DNA of 64,000 bases from assembly GCF_003351225.1 (NCBI RefSeq), contig NZ_QQSY01000002.1:856108-920107 (forward strand), in the 5' to 3' direction. Source of the DNA: Dyella solisilvae. GTDB lineage: Bacteria; Pseudomonadota; Gammaproteobacteria; Xanthomonadales; Rhodanobacteraceae. Made by a program: the position numbers and the translations under genes. Positions within the stretch are counted from its first letter, which is position 1. The number at the start of each line of letters is the position of its first letter. Below, in pieces: positions 37,420 to 47,503 of this stretch. A model generated the notes under the pieces. It did no database searches and was not told the origin of the DNA. It saw nothing but the letters and a program-made list of their open reading frames with translations.

Positions 37420-39297
37420 GTGAATCAGGAATCCGTAGCGAACCCTTGGAAGAAACCGGCGTCGTTGGCCGCTGCGGTGGGCGCCCTCGGCGTGGTCTTC
37501 GGTGATATCGGCACGAGTCCGCTCTACACCTTCAAGACGGTGTTGGACCTGACCGGCGCGCACACCCCAGCCACCATCCTTGGCGTGATTTCGCTGCTGA
37601 TCTGGACGCTGATCATCGTCACCACGGTGAAATACGCCGGTTTCGCCATGCGCATCGACAACGATGGCGAGGGCGGCATCCTGGCCTTGATGGCCTTGAT
37701 TGGGGTGAAGCGGCAGAAGCGTCCGTTGATCGTGGCCGTGGGGTTGTTCGGCGCCGCGCTGATCTATGGCGACGGGGCGATTACGCCGGCCATTTCGGTG
37801 CTCTCGGCACTGGAGGGGCTGGATATCGCCGCCCCCTCGCTTAAGCACTTCGTGTTGCCGTTGGCGGTTGTGATTCTGCTGGCCCTGTTCTCATTGCAGC
37901 CCATGGGTACGGCAAAAATCGGGCGGGCGTTCGGCCCCATCATGGCGCTGTGGTTCCTCACCATGGCGGTGCTTGGCTTGTGGGGCACTGCGCGGCACCC
38001 GTCGATCTTGTGGGCGCTCAATCCTTATTACGGCTTCCACTACCTGCTGAACAGCCACGGCGTGGGCTTTGTCGTGCTTGGCGGTGTGTTTCTTTGCGTC
38101 ACGGGTGCAGAGGCGCTGTACGCCGACATGGGGCATTTCGGCGCCGGCCCGATCAAATTTGCGTGGTCCACGCTGGTGTTTCCCAGCCTGGTGCTGAACT
38201 ACGCGGGGCAGGGCGCCATCGTGCTCGATGGCGCCTCGACGGAAGGCAACATCTTCTACCGCTTGTGCCCGGAGCCGCTGACCTTGCCTCTGATCATCCT
38301 CTCGACGATCGCCACCATCATCGCCAGCCAGTCGATCATCACTGGCGCGTTTTCGATGACTCGACAGGCGATCCTGCTGGGATGGATGCCGCGCCTGAAG
38401 ATTCAGCAGACATCCCGCGAGGGCTATGGCCAGATCTACGTCGGCGCGGTGAACTGGATACTGATGGCGGTGACCATCGGCCTGGCGTTGGGCTTCAGGA
38501 GGTCGGACAACCTGGCCGGCGCTTACGGTATTGCGGTATCCGCCACGATGTTGATGACCACCGGGCTCCTGTTCATCGCCATGCGCGAGATATGGAAGTG
38601 GAACGTGTTCGCCTGCATCGCGGTCGCCGGCCTGTTCTTCGTGGTGGATGCATCGTTCTTTGCGTCGAACATGATGAAGCTGCTCGAGGGCGGCTACGTG
38701 CCGCTCATTCTTGCCACGCTGGTCTATCTCGTGATGTTCGTATGGCATGAGGGGATTACCGCCGTGGGCAAGCGACTGGCGGAAAACCCGGTGTCGATCG
38801 AGGACTACTTCAAGGAGATCGCCGAGGCAGGCGTGGCGCGCGTGCCCGGCACCGCGGTGTTTCTGACGCGCACAAAAGGCAATATGCCGCCCGTGATGAT
38901 GTGGTACGTCAAGCACAGCCATGCCTTGCACGAGCGCGTGCTGGCAGTGACCCTGGATATCGCCTCCAGGCCCTATATCCCCGTGAACGAACGCCTGCAG
39001 ATGAAAGAGGTGATTCCGAATTTCTGGTCGATCACCGCCACCTACGGCTTCATGCAGCGGCCGGACCTGCCTGCGCTGATGTCACAAATCGTCACGCGCG
39101 GCTGCCCGATGGATTCCCACGAACTGACCTACTTCATCGGGATGGAGAAGATCGTACCGCGGCAAGACGGACGTGGCCTTCCACGCTGGATCGAATTTCT
39201 CTTCAGGATCCAGTTGCGCAACTCCACCCGCGTTACGGACTATCTCCATGTGCCGCCGGACCAGGTGGTCGATATTGGCCGGCAGGTATCCATCTGA
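37420..39297 (+). CDS. kup: Kup-type potassium uptake protein
   Basis: A 625-residue K+/H+ symporter. It begins with the family signature GALGVVFGDIGTSPLYTFKT. About twelve membrane helices reach residue ~450 (VKYAGFAMRIDNDGEGGILALMAL and YGDGAITPAISVLSALEG are conserved Kup blocks). A cytoplasmic C-terminal domain follows (TAVFLTRTKGNMPPVMMWYV). The start is GTG 37420 (GTG AAT CAG), giving the usual Kup N-terminus; the upstream frame is not family-like. Confidence 0.95.
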   Translation: MNQESVANPWKKPASLAAAVGALGVVFGDIGTSPLYTFKTVLDLTGAHTPATILGVISLLIWTLIIVTTVKYAGFAMRIDNDGEGGILALMALIGVKRQKRPLIVAVGLFGAALIYGDGAITPAISVLSALEGLDIAAPSLKHFVLPLAVVILLALFSLQPMGTAKIGRAFGPIMALWFLTMAVLGLWGTARHPSILWALNPYYGFHYLLNSHGVGFVVLGGVFLCVTGAEALYADMGHFGAGPIKFAWSTLVFPSLVLNYAGQGAIVLDGASTEGNIFYRLCPEPLTLPLIILSTIATIIASQSIITGAFSMTRQAILLGWMPRLKIQQTSREGYGQIYVGAVNWILMAVTIGLALGFRRSDNLAGAYGIAVSATMLMTTGLLFIAMREIWKWNVFACIAVAGLFFVVDASFFASNMMKLLEGGYVPLILATLVYLVMFVWHEGITAVGKRLAENPVSIEDYFKEIAEAGVARVPGTAVFLTRTKGNMPPVMMWYVKHSHALHERVLAVTLDIASRPYIPVNERLQMKEVIPNFWSITATYGFMQRPDLPALMSQIVTRGCPMDSHELTYFIGMEKIVPRQDGRGLPRWIEFLFRIQLRNSTRVTDYLHVPPDQVVDIGRQVSI

Positions 39298-39595
39298 CAT
39301 GCGAACGTTGGGCGTGCGCGTTCTGGCGTGGCGCGGTCCGCGCTCAGTCTCCTGACGCGGAAGTGTGCGCCCTGTTCACACAGCTTCAGATTTGCTGACC
39401 CAGGTTTATGGCGAGTGCCGCCATGGGTCACAAGCACGCTTCATGGCACTCGGACACGGTAATCCTCACCGTTACGTAAATTTACTTAATTGCCTTCCCA
39501 AATTCTTCGGATGCGCAAACTGGGTCTGCTGGATCACTGTAAGCCATCCAGGGCCAAGGCCTTGGGCTCGTTGCGACCGCCAGAGACCACACCGC

Positions 39596-40363
39596 ATGCA
39601 CTTTGGGATCGACCATCCAGTCGTGGTGTTTGTGTTCACCTTTGCCGCCATGTGGATAGCTGGCCGCGTTGGCATGTTGCTCGCCCGGTGGCATCGACCC
39701 GATCAACCGGACGTGCGCGAGGCCTTCAATGTCGTGCAGGGAGCCACGCTGACACTGCTTGGACTGATCATTGGCTTTACCTTCTCCATGGCCATCGGTC
39801 GATATGACCAGCGCAAGAACTACGAAGAAGCTGAGGCCAACGCGATCGGCACTGAGTACGTTCGCCTGGATCTTCTGCCGCCTGCGGTGGCATCCAAGGT
39901 GCGTCCTTTACTGATCAGCTATCTCGATGAGCGCATCAAATCCTATGAGACGACCGACCGAAGTCAGATCTCTGCGGTCGATGCGCGTGTCAACGATCTG
40001 CAAACAGGGCTCTGGAACGCCATCACACCGGCCGCCCATGAGCGTCCCGATCCGATTACGGCCCTGGCCGTGGCAGGCATGAACGATGTGCTCAATTCAC
40101 AGGGCTACACGCAGGCTGCGTGGTGGAACCGCATCCCCACGTCCGCGTGGGTGCTGTTGGTGGCCATCGCGCTCGGCTGCAACCTCCTCGTGGGCGTAGG
40201 TGCAAGCAGGCTCACCAGCGAACCTGCCCTGATGCTGGTGCTTCCACTGATCATCGCAGTGGCATTTGCCTTGATTGCGGACATCGACAGTCCGCGTGGC
40301 GGGATGATTCGAGTCGCGCCGCAGAACCTGCATGCGCTGAGGGCATCGATACCGAACACCTGA
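39596..40363 (+). CDS. DUF4239 (bestrophin-like) membrane protein
   Basis: A 255-residue protein. Two membrane helices lie near the N-terminus (VVFVFTFAAMWIAGRVGMLL and FNVVQGATLTLLGLIIGFTFSMAI) and two near the C-terminus (AWVLLVAIALGCNLLVGVG and ALMLVLPLIIAVAFALIADI). The polar segment GRYDQRKNYEEAEANAIGTEYVRLDLL between them is the DUF4239 hallmark. ATG 39596 lies in a region that is not antisense to any gene. A channel or transporter role is suggested by the weak similarity to bestrophins, not proven. Confidence 0.82.
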   Translation: MHFGIDHPVVVFVFTFAAMWIAGRVGMLLARWHRPDQPDVREAFNVVQGATLTLLGLIIGFTFSMAIGRYDQRKNYEEAEANAIGTEYVRLDLLPPAVASKVRPLLISYLDERIKSYETTDRSQISAVDARVNDLQTGLWNAITPAAHERPDPITALAVAGMNDVLNSQGYTQAAWWNRIPTSAWVLLVAIALGCNLLVGVGASRLTSEPALMLVLPLIIAVAFALIADIDSPRGGMIRVAPQNLHALRASIPNT

Positions 40364-40494
40364 CGAGACTCCACTATGTCAGCCTCCGGACGGATGCGGA
40401 CCCCGCGAGGAACGCCGTCGCACAGATCAGTGTCCAAGCTCCTTAGCAAAACTGGCCGCAAGGGAGGTGCATCTGGTCACCAAAGATGCTTTCC

Positions 40495-40830
40495 CTAGAC
40501 GTTTGAATGTTGAGTTGGCATCAGCAAGCTGACGACCGGTTCCAGACTTATTTCCGGAAACGACTCGGCGATTGCTGCCTGCATGAGGAGCGCCGCCTCC
40601 TTATCCAGCGCCCCGCTGGCAAAGGCATCCGATCTCGTCACCGCACTCGGCCACTGCGAATAGCTATACCAGATGCCGTCTGGACCGCGGTGCAGCCTGG
40701 ACCCGAGTGAACCATGCTCGCTCAAGAACAATTTCGACAGGCGAGTCCACCCCTCGACGAATTGATCCTCCATGCCAGGATGTAGCCTCCAGCGGTATAT
40801 GGCCGCAAAACCTGCATTCGGAGTTTCCAT
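40495..40830 (-). CDS. Antibiotic biosynthesis monooxygenase (ABM)-like protein
   Basis: A 111-residue dimeric alpha/beta barrel. It has FAAIYRWRLHPGMEDQFVEGW in the first strand/helix, RLHRGPDGIWYSYSQWPS in the middle and FPEISLEPVVSLLMP at the end. These positions fit the ABM/EthD-like superfamily. ATG 40830 is the only start at the first strand. Activity is not predictable; some relatives are heme-degrading or quinol monooxygenases. Confidence 0.78.
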   Translation of the reverse strand: METPNAGFAAIYRWRLHPGMEDQFVEGWTRLSKLFLSEHGSLGSRLHRGPDGIWYSYSQWPSAVTRSDAFASGALDKEAALLMQAAIAESFPEISLEPVVSLLMPTQHSNV

Positions 40831-41048
40831 GGTGGCTCCTGAGTCGACTGGTTCGGTGCTTGCAGACGACGCCTATTGCATGCTGCGTGAAGAACTGGGG
40901 ACTAATGACCGGTTGGCGGCATCAGGATAGGTCAAGAGGACGATGTCGGTCGTTCGCATTGAGTGAATACGTCCGCGAATTCGGGCCGGGAGCGATGCCC
41001 GCATTGGGTCGAGAACGCGTCCTGGCTACGGACCTAGCAACCCATAAG

Positions 41049-41351
41049 TCAGTCTTGCTGGTAGTCCTTCCAGATAGGATTTTCGCTGATGGGTGGCGGC
41101 AAAGCGGCTCTACGCGCTGCTTCCTTTCGGTAGCGATACTCCTCAATAAACCACGACGCCAGATAAGTGGCGGCGCCAGCGGCTGGCCACATGATGGCGG
41201 CCTCCTGGTCCGATATCCGTTGATGCGGGAGAAAGAGCTTCATGAGGAGCAGCATTCCCACTCCCCACGCCATGGCGCCATCGATGAGTACGTACCTCAG
41301 GATGCCCCTTTCACGAGTCCTATCCCAACGATGAAATTCTCGTTCTTGCAT
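41049..41351 (-). CDS. Small two-helix membrane protein, unknown
   Basis: A 100-residue protein with helices at residues ~20-45 (YVLIDGAMAWGVGMLLLMKLF) and ~55-75 (EAAIMWPAAGAATYLASWFI) and a charged C-terminus (EEYRYRKEAARRAALPPPI). The family is not recognised. ATG 41351 after GGGGGAG is likely. Confidence 0.65.
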   Translation of the reverse strand: MQEREFHRWDRTRERGILRYVLIDGAMAWGVGMLLLMKLFLPHQRISDQEAAIMWPAAGAATYLASWFIEEYRYRKEAARRAALPPPISENPIWKDYQQD

Positions 41352-41464
41352 GGCTCCCCCTTTGCCGGTCAATCATCACACTGTGGTCGAAAGACAGGTC
41401 TAACCCAGGAAACGCTCTGCTTTTGTAACCACCGTTCGGGGACGGAGGCAGGCACGCCCATTCC

Positions 41465-42268
41465 CTATTCAGATTGATTCCCATCCTGGCGCTTACCCGT
41501 AGCGAGCCACGGCATGCCGCGGTAGGAATCGGCCACCACCCAGGCGGCGCCGGTGAGTGTCCAGGAGATGACGGTCTCGCTCCATTGGAAGGCATTGGGG
41601 CCGGCCGCCACCACAGGAATCCACACCAGCAGCGTAAACATGCCCATCTGCCACGCGGAGAGCACCGCCGCCAGGCGTGCGCACAGGCCCGTGAGCACAG
41701 CGGCGCCCGCGGCGATGTAGGCGCAACCGGTGCCAAAGGCCCATGCTCGATGCGCTGGCAGCCAGGCTGGCACGAGTGCCGCCGTCTCATTGAGATAACG
41801 GAAGTGGGCGGCGCCAAACGGGAGCATGGCCAGGCCGTAGAGCACTCTGGCGATTCGCAAACCCTTTTCACCTGTGGCGAAACGGAGGTGCTGCCTGTCC
41901 CAGTCGGTCGCGAAGCGGGCATATAGCGCCCAGGCGCCCGCAACAATCACCGCGGTTTCGCCCCAGCCCGACAAGGCATCTTGTGACGTGGGCGCGCGGA
42001 AGATGCCTGGAACTCGCACCAACAGCAACCAAAGCACGAGCCACGCCAGCAGCACGCGAGCAGCGGAGGCAGCCGTGGGCCGCCAGAGCAGACCGAAGCC
42101 GGAGAGGATGGCTATGAGGTTGCAGAGATAAGCCAGCCCCTGTCGCGCGGGCAGATCCTTTGGCACGCCTTGCCAAATGGCGGCGAAATCGCCGTGGATC
42201 AGGCCAAGCATTCCAACGGCGATCATGGTCGCCGCAAACACCGCATGTCCCACGCTTGCAATCCGCAT
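41465..42268 (-). CDS. DoxX-like integral membrane protein
   Basis: A 267-residue protein with about eight hydrophobic helices, starting [22 protein letters not shown]. Segments such as [17 protein letters not shown] and [19 protein letters not shown] recall the DoxX fold, appearing twice. ATG 42268 follows GAGGAGG. It may be related to quinone- or redox-linked membrane proteins; no catalytic residues are visible. Confidence 0.7.
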   Translation of the reverse strand: MRIASVGHAVFAATMIAVGMLGLIHGDFAAIWQGVPKDLPARQGLAYLCNLIAILSGFGLLWRPTAASAARVLLAWLVLWLLLVRVPGIFRAPTSQDALSGWGETAVIVAGAWALYARFATDWDRQHLRFATGEKGLRIARVLYGLAMLPFGAAHFRYLNETAALVPAWLPAHRAWAFGTGCAYIAAGAAVLTGLCARLAAVLSAWQMGMFTLLVWIPVVAAGPNAFQWSETVISWTLTGAAWVVADSYRGMPWLATGKRQDGNQSE

Positions 42269-42609
42269 GACTGCCTCCTCGAGAGGACCAAGTGCGGGCT
42301 GTGTTCGTCATTCGACCGCTGGCCTGACTGAGCGGGCTTCAGCGAGTCGACTTCCGGGCGAATCCAAAGGAAGTGTTTTCGTCACTCTTACCGTTGGTTT
42401 CGCCAATCAGGTGAACCGCCGACACGATGCGCTTCCAGTCGAAGCTATTTTCCACAGACGCCAGTACAGGTGAGTTCGATTGGGGTCGGGAGCGGGCAAT
42501 TCGGTGTGGCTTTTGCGCAAGGACCCTCGAAACGGGTGCTTTGAATCCAGCAGCCTGACCGACTATGGGACCAACGCGCTCCACCGACGCTCCGTTGCAA
42601 TGTAGAGCT
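42269..42609. other. Intergenic stretch, no gene
   Basis: About 340 bp between two minus-strand genes. The minus-strand frame 42339-42665 is protein-like but has no domain and overlaps the bestrophin 3' end; it is not supported. Confidence 0.4.
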
Positions 42610-43533
42610 TCACGAAAGTACGCAATCCTTCGGCTCCAACGGCGAAGGAAGATCCGCTTCTCCAAGCAAGCTCAGCACGTTGATTTCTATCGTGCGACTC
42701 AATGCATCCAACGGAAGATCATTCGCCAACATGTCGAATGGATCCTCGATCTGGGTGCCGATCGCATCAAGACCAAAGAAGGTGTAGGCCAGCAGGCCGA
42801 CAGCAATCGGTGTGAGCCACCCCAGTGGGCCATAAAGGCAAAAGGGCAAGATGAAGCAGTACGCATAGACGGTGCGGTGAAGCAGCAAGATGTAGGCGAA
42901 GGGAATGGGTGTGTTCCTGATGCGTTCGCAACCACCGAGGACATGGGAGAGCTCACCGATTTCCCGATCCATCGCCGCCAACAGGATGCTGTCTGTACCC
43001 GAAGCTCGGGCACTTTGTGCATAGGCCTGGCTCAGCGTGCCCAGAACGGTGTTTGGCCGATTGGGCGAAGCCATCGCAAGAGCATAGACAGAAGGGGACA
43101 GCCACCGGCGCAGGTCCGCATCCGGATCGGTTCCGCGCAAGTGGTGGCGCAGCGCATGGACAAATCCGATCACATCGCCGATCAGACGCCGTCGTTCGGC
43201 CACCGGAAGTCCAGGCATGAAGGCCTGTGTCTGGCGCGCGAGATTGCGGGTGGCAATCACCAGATTGCCCCATAAAATTCGCCCATCCCACCAGCGCTGA
43301 TAGGCCACGGTGTTACGAAAGCCAAGAAAGATGGCTAGCGTCAACCCGAGTAACGTGAGGAATCCCGCTTCGAGCGTGAAGCGAAGCACGATACCGCGCT
43401 GCTCCGCCAGTATCACCATGACAGACATCAGCATGGTGAACAGCACCCGCGGCCATATCACGGGAATGATCGAGCCCTTCAGGGCAAACAGCAACGTCAT
43501 TACCGAATGGGATTCACCTGGGCGTACGATCAT
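42610..43533 (-). CDS. Bestrophin-family (UPF0187/YneE) channel protein
   Basis: A 307-residue membrane protein with the bestrophin-type N-terminal block: LALIFLGFRNTVAYQRWWDGR (here TLAIFLGFRNTVAYQRWW) and WGNLVIATRNLARQTQAF. The second half holds IRNTPIPFAYILLLHRTVYAYC and the C-terminal EIEDPFD-like QIEDPFDMLANDLPL. Prokaryotic bestrophins form pentameric ion channels (some cation-selective). ATG 43533 gives the standard start. Confidence 0.9.
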   Translation of the reverse strand: MIVRPGESHSVMTLLFALKGSIIPVIWPRVLFTMLMSVMVILAEQRGIVLRFTLEAGFLTLLGLTLAIFLGFRNTVAYQRWWDGRILWGNLVIATRNLARQTQAFMPGLPVAERRRLIGDVIGFVHALRHHLRGTDPDADLRRWLSPSVYALAMASPNRPNTVLGTLSQAYAQSARASGTDSILLAAMDREIGELSHVLGGCERIRNTPIPFAYILLLHRTVYAYCFILPFCLYGPLGWLTPIAVGLLAYTFFGLDAIGTQIEDPFDMLANDLPLDALSRTIEINVLSLLGEADLPSPLEPKDCVLS

Positions 43534-43721
43534 GGTCGATTACCTTCGGTCGGTTTTCGTCGTCCCAGCGACGCAACACCTGCTCTCTATGGCATGTCAT
43601 CCACTGAACTCGCGGCTGCCTGCTGCGCCCCGGCACAACAAGAGTCTATCCGCGGGCCAGATCGCTTGCTGGCCCTAGCCCTGAGGGAGTGTCTGACGAG
43701 AGTCAAAGACAGACACCCGGA

Positions 43722-44651
43722 TCATTGCCCCCTGTTGAACTCCGCCGCGAACGCGTTCTCGTCTCTTGTTGAAAACCGCTGTGCGAATTCCGCCTGGAGA
43801 AAATCAACGAAACGGCGCACTCGGGGTGGCTGAAACACGTTGGGGTGGTACATCGCGTGGATGGGCGAGGGTGCGGACCAGGCAGGTGCATGGACGAGTT
43901 TCAGCCTGCCGGCGCTTACGTCATCGGTGACAGCCCAAAGTTGCCGGTACGCGAAGCCGCGCCCCATGACAGCCCATGTGCGTATTACTTCGCTGTCCGT
44001 GCACTCGTGATATCGCCGTACGCGCACCACATCCTCGCCGAGGCGCCACTCGTTTCTTGGCCCCGCCTGTGTGGTCAATACGAGCGTGGGAAGCGCAGCG
44101 AGTTCCTCGGGTCGTGTTGGCATGCCGTGGACCTCGATGCACGCGGGCGAGGCGCATACAACTCGCCAGCTGTCAGCAAGGTGGCGGGCGACGAGGTCGC
44201 TGTCCTCCAAGAGGCCCACGCGTATGGAGACGTCGACATCGTCCGGCACGAAACGCGAGAGTGAATCCGACAGCGTCAGCACGACGCGCACGTCGGGGTG
44301 AAGCTCCATGAAGCGATTGAGGATATGAACGAGCAAGTTGCGCCCCAGATCCGATGGCGCCGATACCCGCAGCGTGCCGCTGACTGCATCGGTGCCAGTG
44401 CGAACCGCCCGCTCGGCCTCCTTCATGGTTTCGATCGCAGCCCGGCAGGAGGCGATGTAGATGCGCCCCTCGTCCGTCAGGCGCAATTGACGTGTCGTGC
44501 GCTCAAACAGCCGGGCGCCGAGCATCGTCTCCACGCGTTGCACGCAGGCGCTGGCCGCCGCCGGTGAAAGTCCGGCCCGGCGCCCGGCGGCCGACAGGCT
44601 GCCAAGGTCGGCCGCATCGACAAGAAGCTGCATGTCGCTGAAGCGGTTCAT
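43722..44651 (-). CDS. LysR-family transcriptional regulator
   Basis: A 309-residue LysR protein. Its N-terminal helix-turn-helix (ADLGSLSAAGRRAGLSPAAASACVQRVE) covers residues 12-40, with FERTTRQLRLTDEG at the linker. The effector-binding domain covers ~90-300 (GTLRVSAPSDLGRNLLVHIL). ATG 44651 (MNRFSDMQLLV) gives the family start. It is divergent from a lipocalin-like protein (139 bp), which it probably regulates. Confidence 0.93.
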   Translation of the reverse strand: MNRFSDMQLLVDAADLGSLSAAGRRAGLSPAAASACVQRVETMLGARLFERTTRQLRLTDEGRIYIASCRAAIETMKEAERAVRTGTDAVSGTLRVSAPSDLGRNLLVHILNRFMELHPDVRVVLTLSDSLSRFVPDDVDVSIRVGLLEDSDLVARHLADSWRVVCASPACIEVHGMPTRPEELAALPTLVLTTQAGPRNEWRLGEDVVRVRRYHECTDSEVIRTWAVMGRGFAYRQLWAVTDDVSAGRLKLVHAPAWSAPSPIHAMYHPNVFQPPRVRRFVDFLQAEFAQRFSTRDENAFAAEFNRGQ

Positions 44652-44790
44652 GAGTTCCAGCCCTGCTTCGGAAGGCGTAAGCCGGATGATCTTCAAAAGC
44701 AATTTGAAGGTCAATCAATATTCGGGCCAATTATCAAAGCCAGACCGGCGAGTGACTATTCAATCCTCTGCACCCACCGGAGGCGTCCCC

Positions 44791-45336
44791 ATGTCATTCG
44801 CCAAACCAATGCTCGTCGTCTGCCTCATGGCCGCCATCGCCGCACCACCGGTCCTGGCCGCCCAGGACGCCATGAAGCCTGCCGTAAGCGGCAGCCCTGG
44901 CATGGTTCCGAAGGAACTGGTCGGCGCCTGGACGCTTGTCCGTTGCGACAACGTCTATCCCGATGGCCATCGCGTGGAGCTCTACGGCCCCAACCCAACC
45001 GGCATGTGGCTAATCGACGCCCAGGGCGACTACATGATGCAGATCGTGCGCGCGAAGCGGATGCCATTTGCGGCCAATGACAAATCGAAGGGAACCCCCG
45101 AGGAATATCGCGCCGCTTCATTGGACACCAACGCCCACTACGGTCACGTAAGCGCCGATGGGAATGTCCTGCACGGCGAAATCATCCATGCCTCGTTCCC
45201 CAACTGGGACGGCCGGATCAGCGACTCCAGCTACACCATCCACGGCGACGAGCTGACCTATCGCGTCGCCAAGCCATCGAGCGGCACGGGCGAGGGCGCC
45301 CATGGCGAAGTCGTGTGGCGTCGCGTTCATTCGTAG
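44791..45336 (+). CDS. Exported lipocalin-like domain protein
   Basis: A 181-residue protein with signal peptide MSFAKPMLVVCLMAAIAAPPVLA. The segment ELVGAWTLVRCDNVYPDG starts the lipocalin-like fold (G-x-W motif), and beta-rich stretches follow (YGPNPTGMWLIDAQGDYMMQI; YTIHGDELTYRV). ATG 44791 follows CCGGAGG. These proteins resemble lipocalin-like families often encoded next to oxidoreductases; its ligand is unknown. Confidence 0.83.
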   Translation: MSFAKPMLVVCLMAAIAAPPVLAAQDAMKPAVSGSPGMVPKELVGAWTLVRCDNVYPDGHRVELYGPNPTGMWLIDAQGDYMMQIVRAKRMPFAANDKSKGTPEEYRAASLDTNAHYGHVSADGNVLHGEIIHASFPNWDGRISDSSYTIHGDELTYRVAKPSSGTGEGAHGEVVWRRVHS

Positions 45337-45609
45337 AGGCGCGTGCCGGCGAAGCAGAAGCGTTGGTACGGCGAGGCGCCTGAGGGAAGGCTGATTTCCT
45401 GTTTCGGCTGGACTGTCCGCCTAGAGTCGGTAGCAGACCGATCCATGATTCATGGTTCCTCTCTGGCGGCGTCGGCCACACGCCGCCAGTCGGTACCCGC
45501 GGGTCGTCCAGCACCGTCCAAAGCGGTGCTCAGCTTGACCGGAACCCCCGCAGCTCCTTGGGAAATCCCTCTTCATCGCTGCTTTCGCGGCGCGCCCTGG
45601 CTGGGCTCA

Positions 45610-46539
45610 TCAAGTTGAGGGATCGGTGTTGGCCGTCTGGTCGCCGCAGCCTGAAGAAGTCATCGTCTCATCTGTCTTTATGGGCGCCGACATGAGGGTT
45701 CCACGCAGGGAGCGCAGCAGCACCCGACCGCATTGCTCGGCCAGCAGTTGACCACGCTCAACGCGCTCGGCCCGGCCTTCCATATATCTGACCGTCTTGA
45801 ACTGCGGGTCGGCTTTCACTCTGGAGGCGTCAGCAATGGCGATGTCCAGGGATGCGGCGAGCAGCTCGGCGCTTTCTTCCTTGAGCGGCATCCCCTGGTC
45901 ACGCGTCCAGTAGGACAGCATGTCCTGCTCCGACCGGGCCGTCGATATGACGCGAATGGTGTTGACGTACGACGCCCGCTGGCGCTCGTTGGGACCGTAG
46001 ATTTCGACCACGTTGTCCAGAACCAGGGTGGTCTGGTCCTGCGTCATCGAGTACGCCGGCGTGACACGCACCAACCACCCCTGATGGTCGTCCCGCTCCC
46101 TGAGCACGGCCTGCCTGCCGGCACCGACGGTGGCGAGCGAGGCGCCACGCCCCAATAGTGTGCCGGTCAAGAAATCATCCAGCACAGGCTGATAGGGATC
46201 GAGCACCTTGTCGGCGTCCTTCTGGACCTTGGACTTCTCGGAGTTGCGGCTGGACTTCTCGATCGCCGCATGGGTCAGCACCGCGGCCAGTAGGCCAATG
46301 GCATTCGGCGCCGGATACAGCATGGCGCCCGCCGAATTTCCGGCGTTGTCGAAGTTGGCGACGCCGCTGAAGGGTACCCTCGTATCCAGCGGAATCTCGA
46401 GGGACCAGCTCAGTGCGGCGGGTGCGGGAACGCTGGCGACGGCAGGCGCGTTCTTCCCGGACGCCCACGCGGTGCGCAGAGTCGCGCAAGGCGCCATGAC
46501 CAGGAGGGCGATGGCGACGATGAGTGCGGAACGGCTCAT
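45610..46539 (-). CDS. Exported protein of unknown function
   Basis: About 309 residues with signal peptide (MSRSALIVAIALLVMAPCATLRTAWA). No family is recognised. The mature part is predicted beta-rich, with charged segments (VQKDADKVLDPYQPVLDDFL; NVVEIYGPNERQRASYVNTI). ATG 46539 is preceded by GGAG. It follows the lipoprotein gene 77 bp upstream on the same strand and they likely form an operon. Confidence 0.75.
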   Translation of the reverse strand: MSRSALIVAIALLVMAPCATLRTAWASGKNAPAVASVPAPAALSWSLEIPLDTRVPFSGVANFDNAGNSAGAMLYPAPNAIGLLAAVLTHAAIEKSSRNSEKSKVQKDADKVLDPYQPVLDDFLTGTLLGRGASLATVGAGRQAVLRERDDHQGWLVRVTPAYSMTQDQTTLVLDNVVEIYGPNERQRASYVNTIRVISTARSEQDMLSYWTRDQGMPLKEESAELLAASLDIAIADASRVKADPQFKTVRYMEGRAERVERGQLLAEQCGRVLLRSLRGTLMSAPIKTDETMTSSGCGDQTANTDPST

Positions 46540-46616
46540 TCCATGATCTCCGTGCATGCATGAGTGACGCCATGGGAGACGGCGACCGATGCCGCCGCCT
46601 CCCCATGGGCAGGTGG

Positions 46617-47309
46617 TCAACCCTTGAATGGCTCGAGGAACTTGTCCTTGCCCGCTTCCAGCGCCTGGAAGTAGGCATTGGTCAGGCCGGGGAACGTGGG
46701 CGGCTCATCCCATTTGCCCTCGGCCGCCACACGAATGCCTATCGGCGCATACCACTCGTAGGCGTTGGTGGCGAGATTCACCTCGTACCCCAGTCCGATC
46801 ACGACACCCTTCGGGTCGCCGGAAGGAATGTAGGCGGAGTAAGGACGTTCAAAGCCAACCTCCTGGATGTCGATGACCACCAGATGATCGACGGCATACT
46901 TCGCACGCAGCGACGAGAAGTCCTTCTTGGCCATGTCGGCGCCGTTCGTCTTGGCGCCTGGCAGCTTGGACACGTCCAGGTCATCGTTGATCACAACGGC
47001 ATTGAGGCCGCGCTTGCGAAGAAGATTCGCGACGTCTTCCTTGAGCTTGGGAAGCCCTTCCTGGGGAAGCGAGTGCGAATAACTCGTGAGCTTCGAGTTG
47101 GCCATCGATGCGGCGGCCATGCACAGCAGGCAGCCGGCGCCTGGCGTCGAGACGTCTACTTTGGGAAGCGTCGTCATGACGACGCCGACTTTCTGCGCAC
47201 TGGCATCGTGCGCGGGCGTGGAAAACGCGATGGGCTTCTGCGGGGCCCCGGCGCAACCAGTCAACAGGGCAGCTGCGGCTACAAAAACGACGGCGATACG
47301 AAACTGCAT
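46617..47309 (-). CDS. Putative lipoprotein, unrecognised family
   Basis: A 230-residue protein with a lipoprotein signal (MQFRIAVVFVAAAALLTGC). The mature chain has two close cysteines (GAGCLLCMAAA), an alpha/beta stretch (LLRKRGLNAVVINDDLDVSKL) and IDIQEVGFERPYSAYIPSG. ATG 47309 begins the signal. Similar placement and size suggest it works with the next gene (45610-46539) at the envelope; the role is unknown. Confidence 0.75.
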   Translation of the reverse strand: MQFRIAVVFVAAAALLTGCAGAPQKPIAFSTPAHDASAQKVGVVMTTLPKVDVSTPGAGCLLCMAAASMANSKLTSYSHSLPQEGLPKLKEDVANLLRKRGLNAVVINDDLDVSKLPGAKTNGADMAKKDFSSLRAKYAVDHLVVIDIQEVGFERPYSAYIPSGDPKGVVIGLGYEVNLATNAYEWYAPIGIRVAAEGKWDEPPTFPGLTNAYFQALEAGKDKFLEPFKG

Positions 47310-47503
47310 TCTCTTCTTCCCCCTGAATTGTCGAACGGAGTTGGTGTTTCGCGTGGCTTCGAGCCGCTTGCCGCCCCGGGCGAATGCCCAAGGAATTCGC
47401 CCGAAGAAGCGATAGGCCCGGATTGCAGGTACGGGTGGTGTGCTGACGGGCCGACATCAGTCAGCCCGTGCGAGGTCTCCAACCCGCCAAACGGCGGCGT
47501 GCA

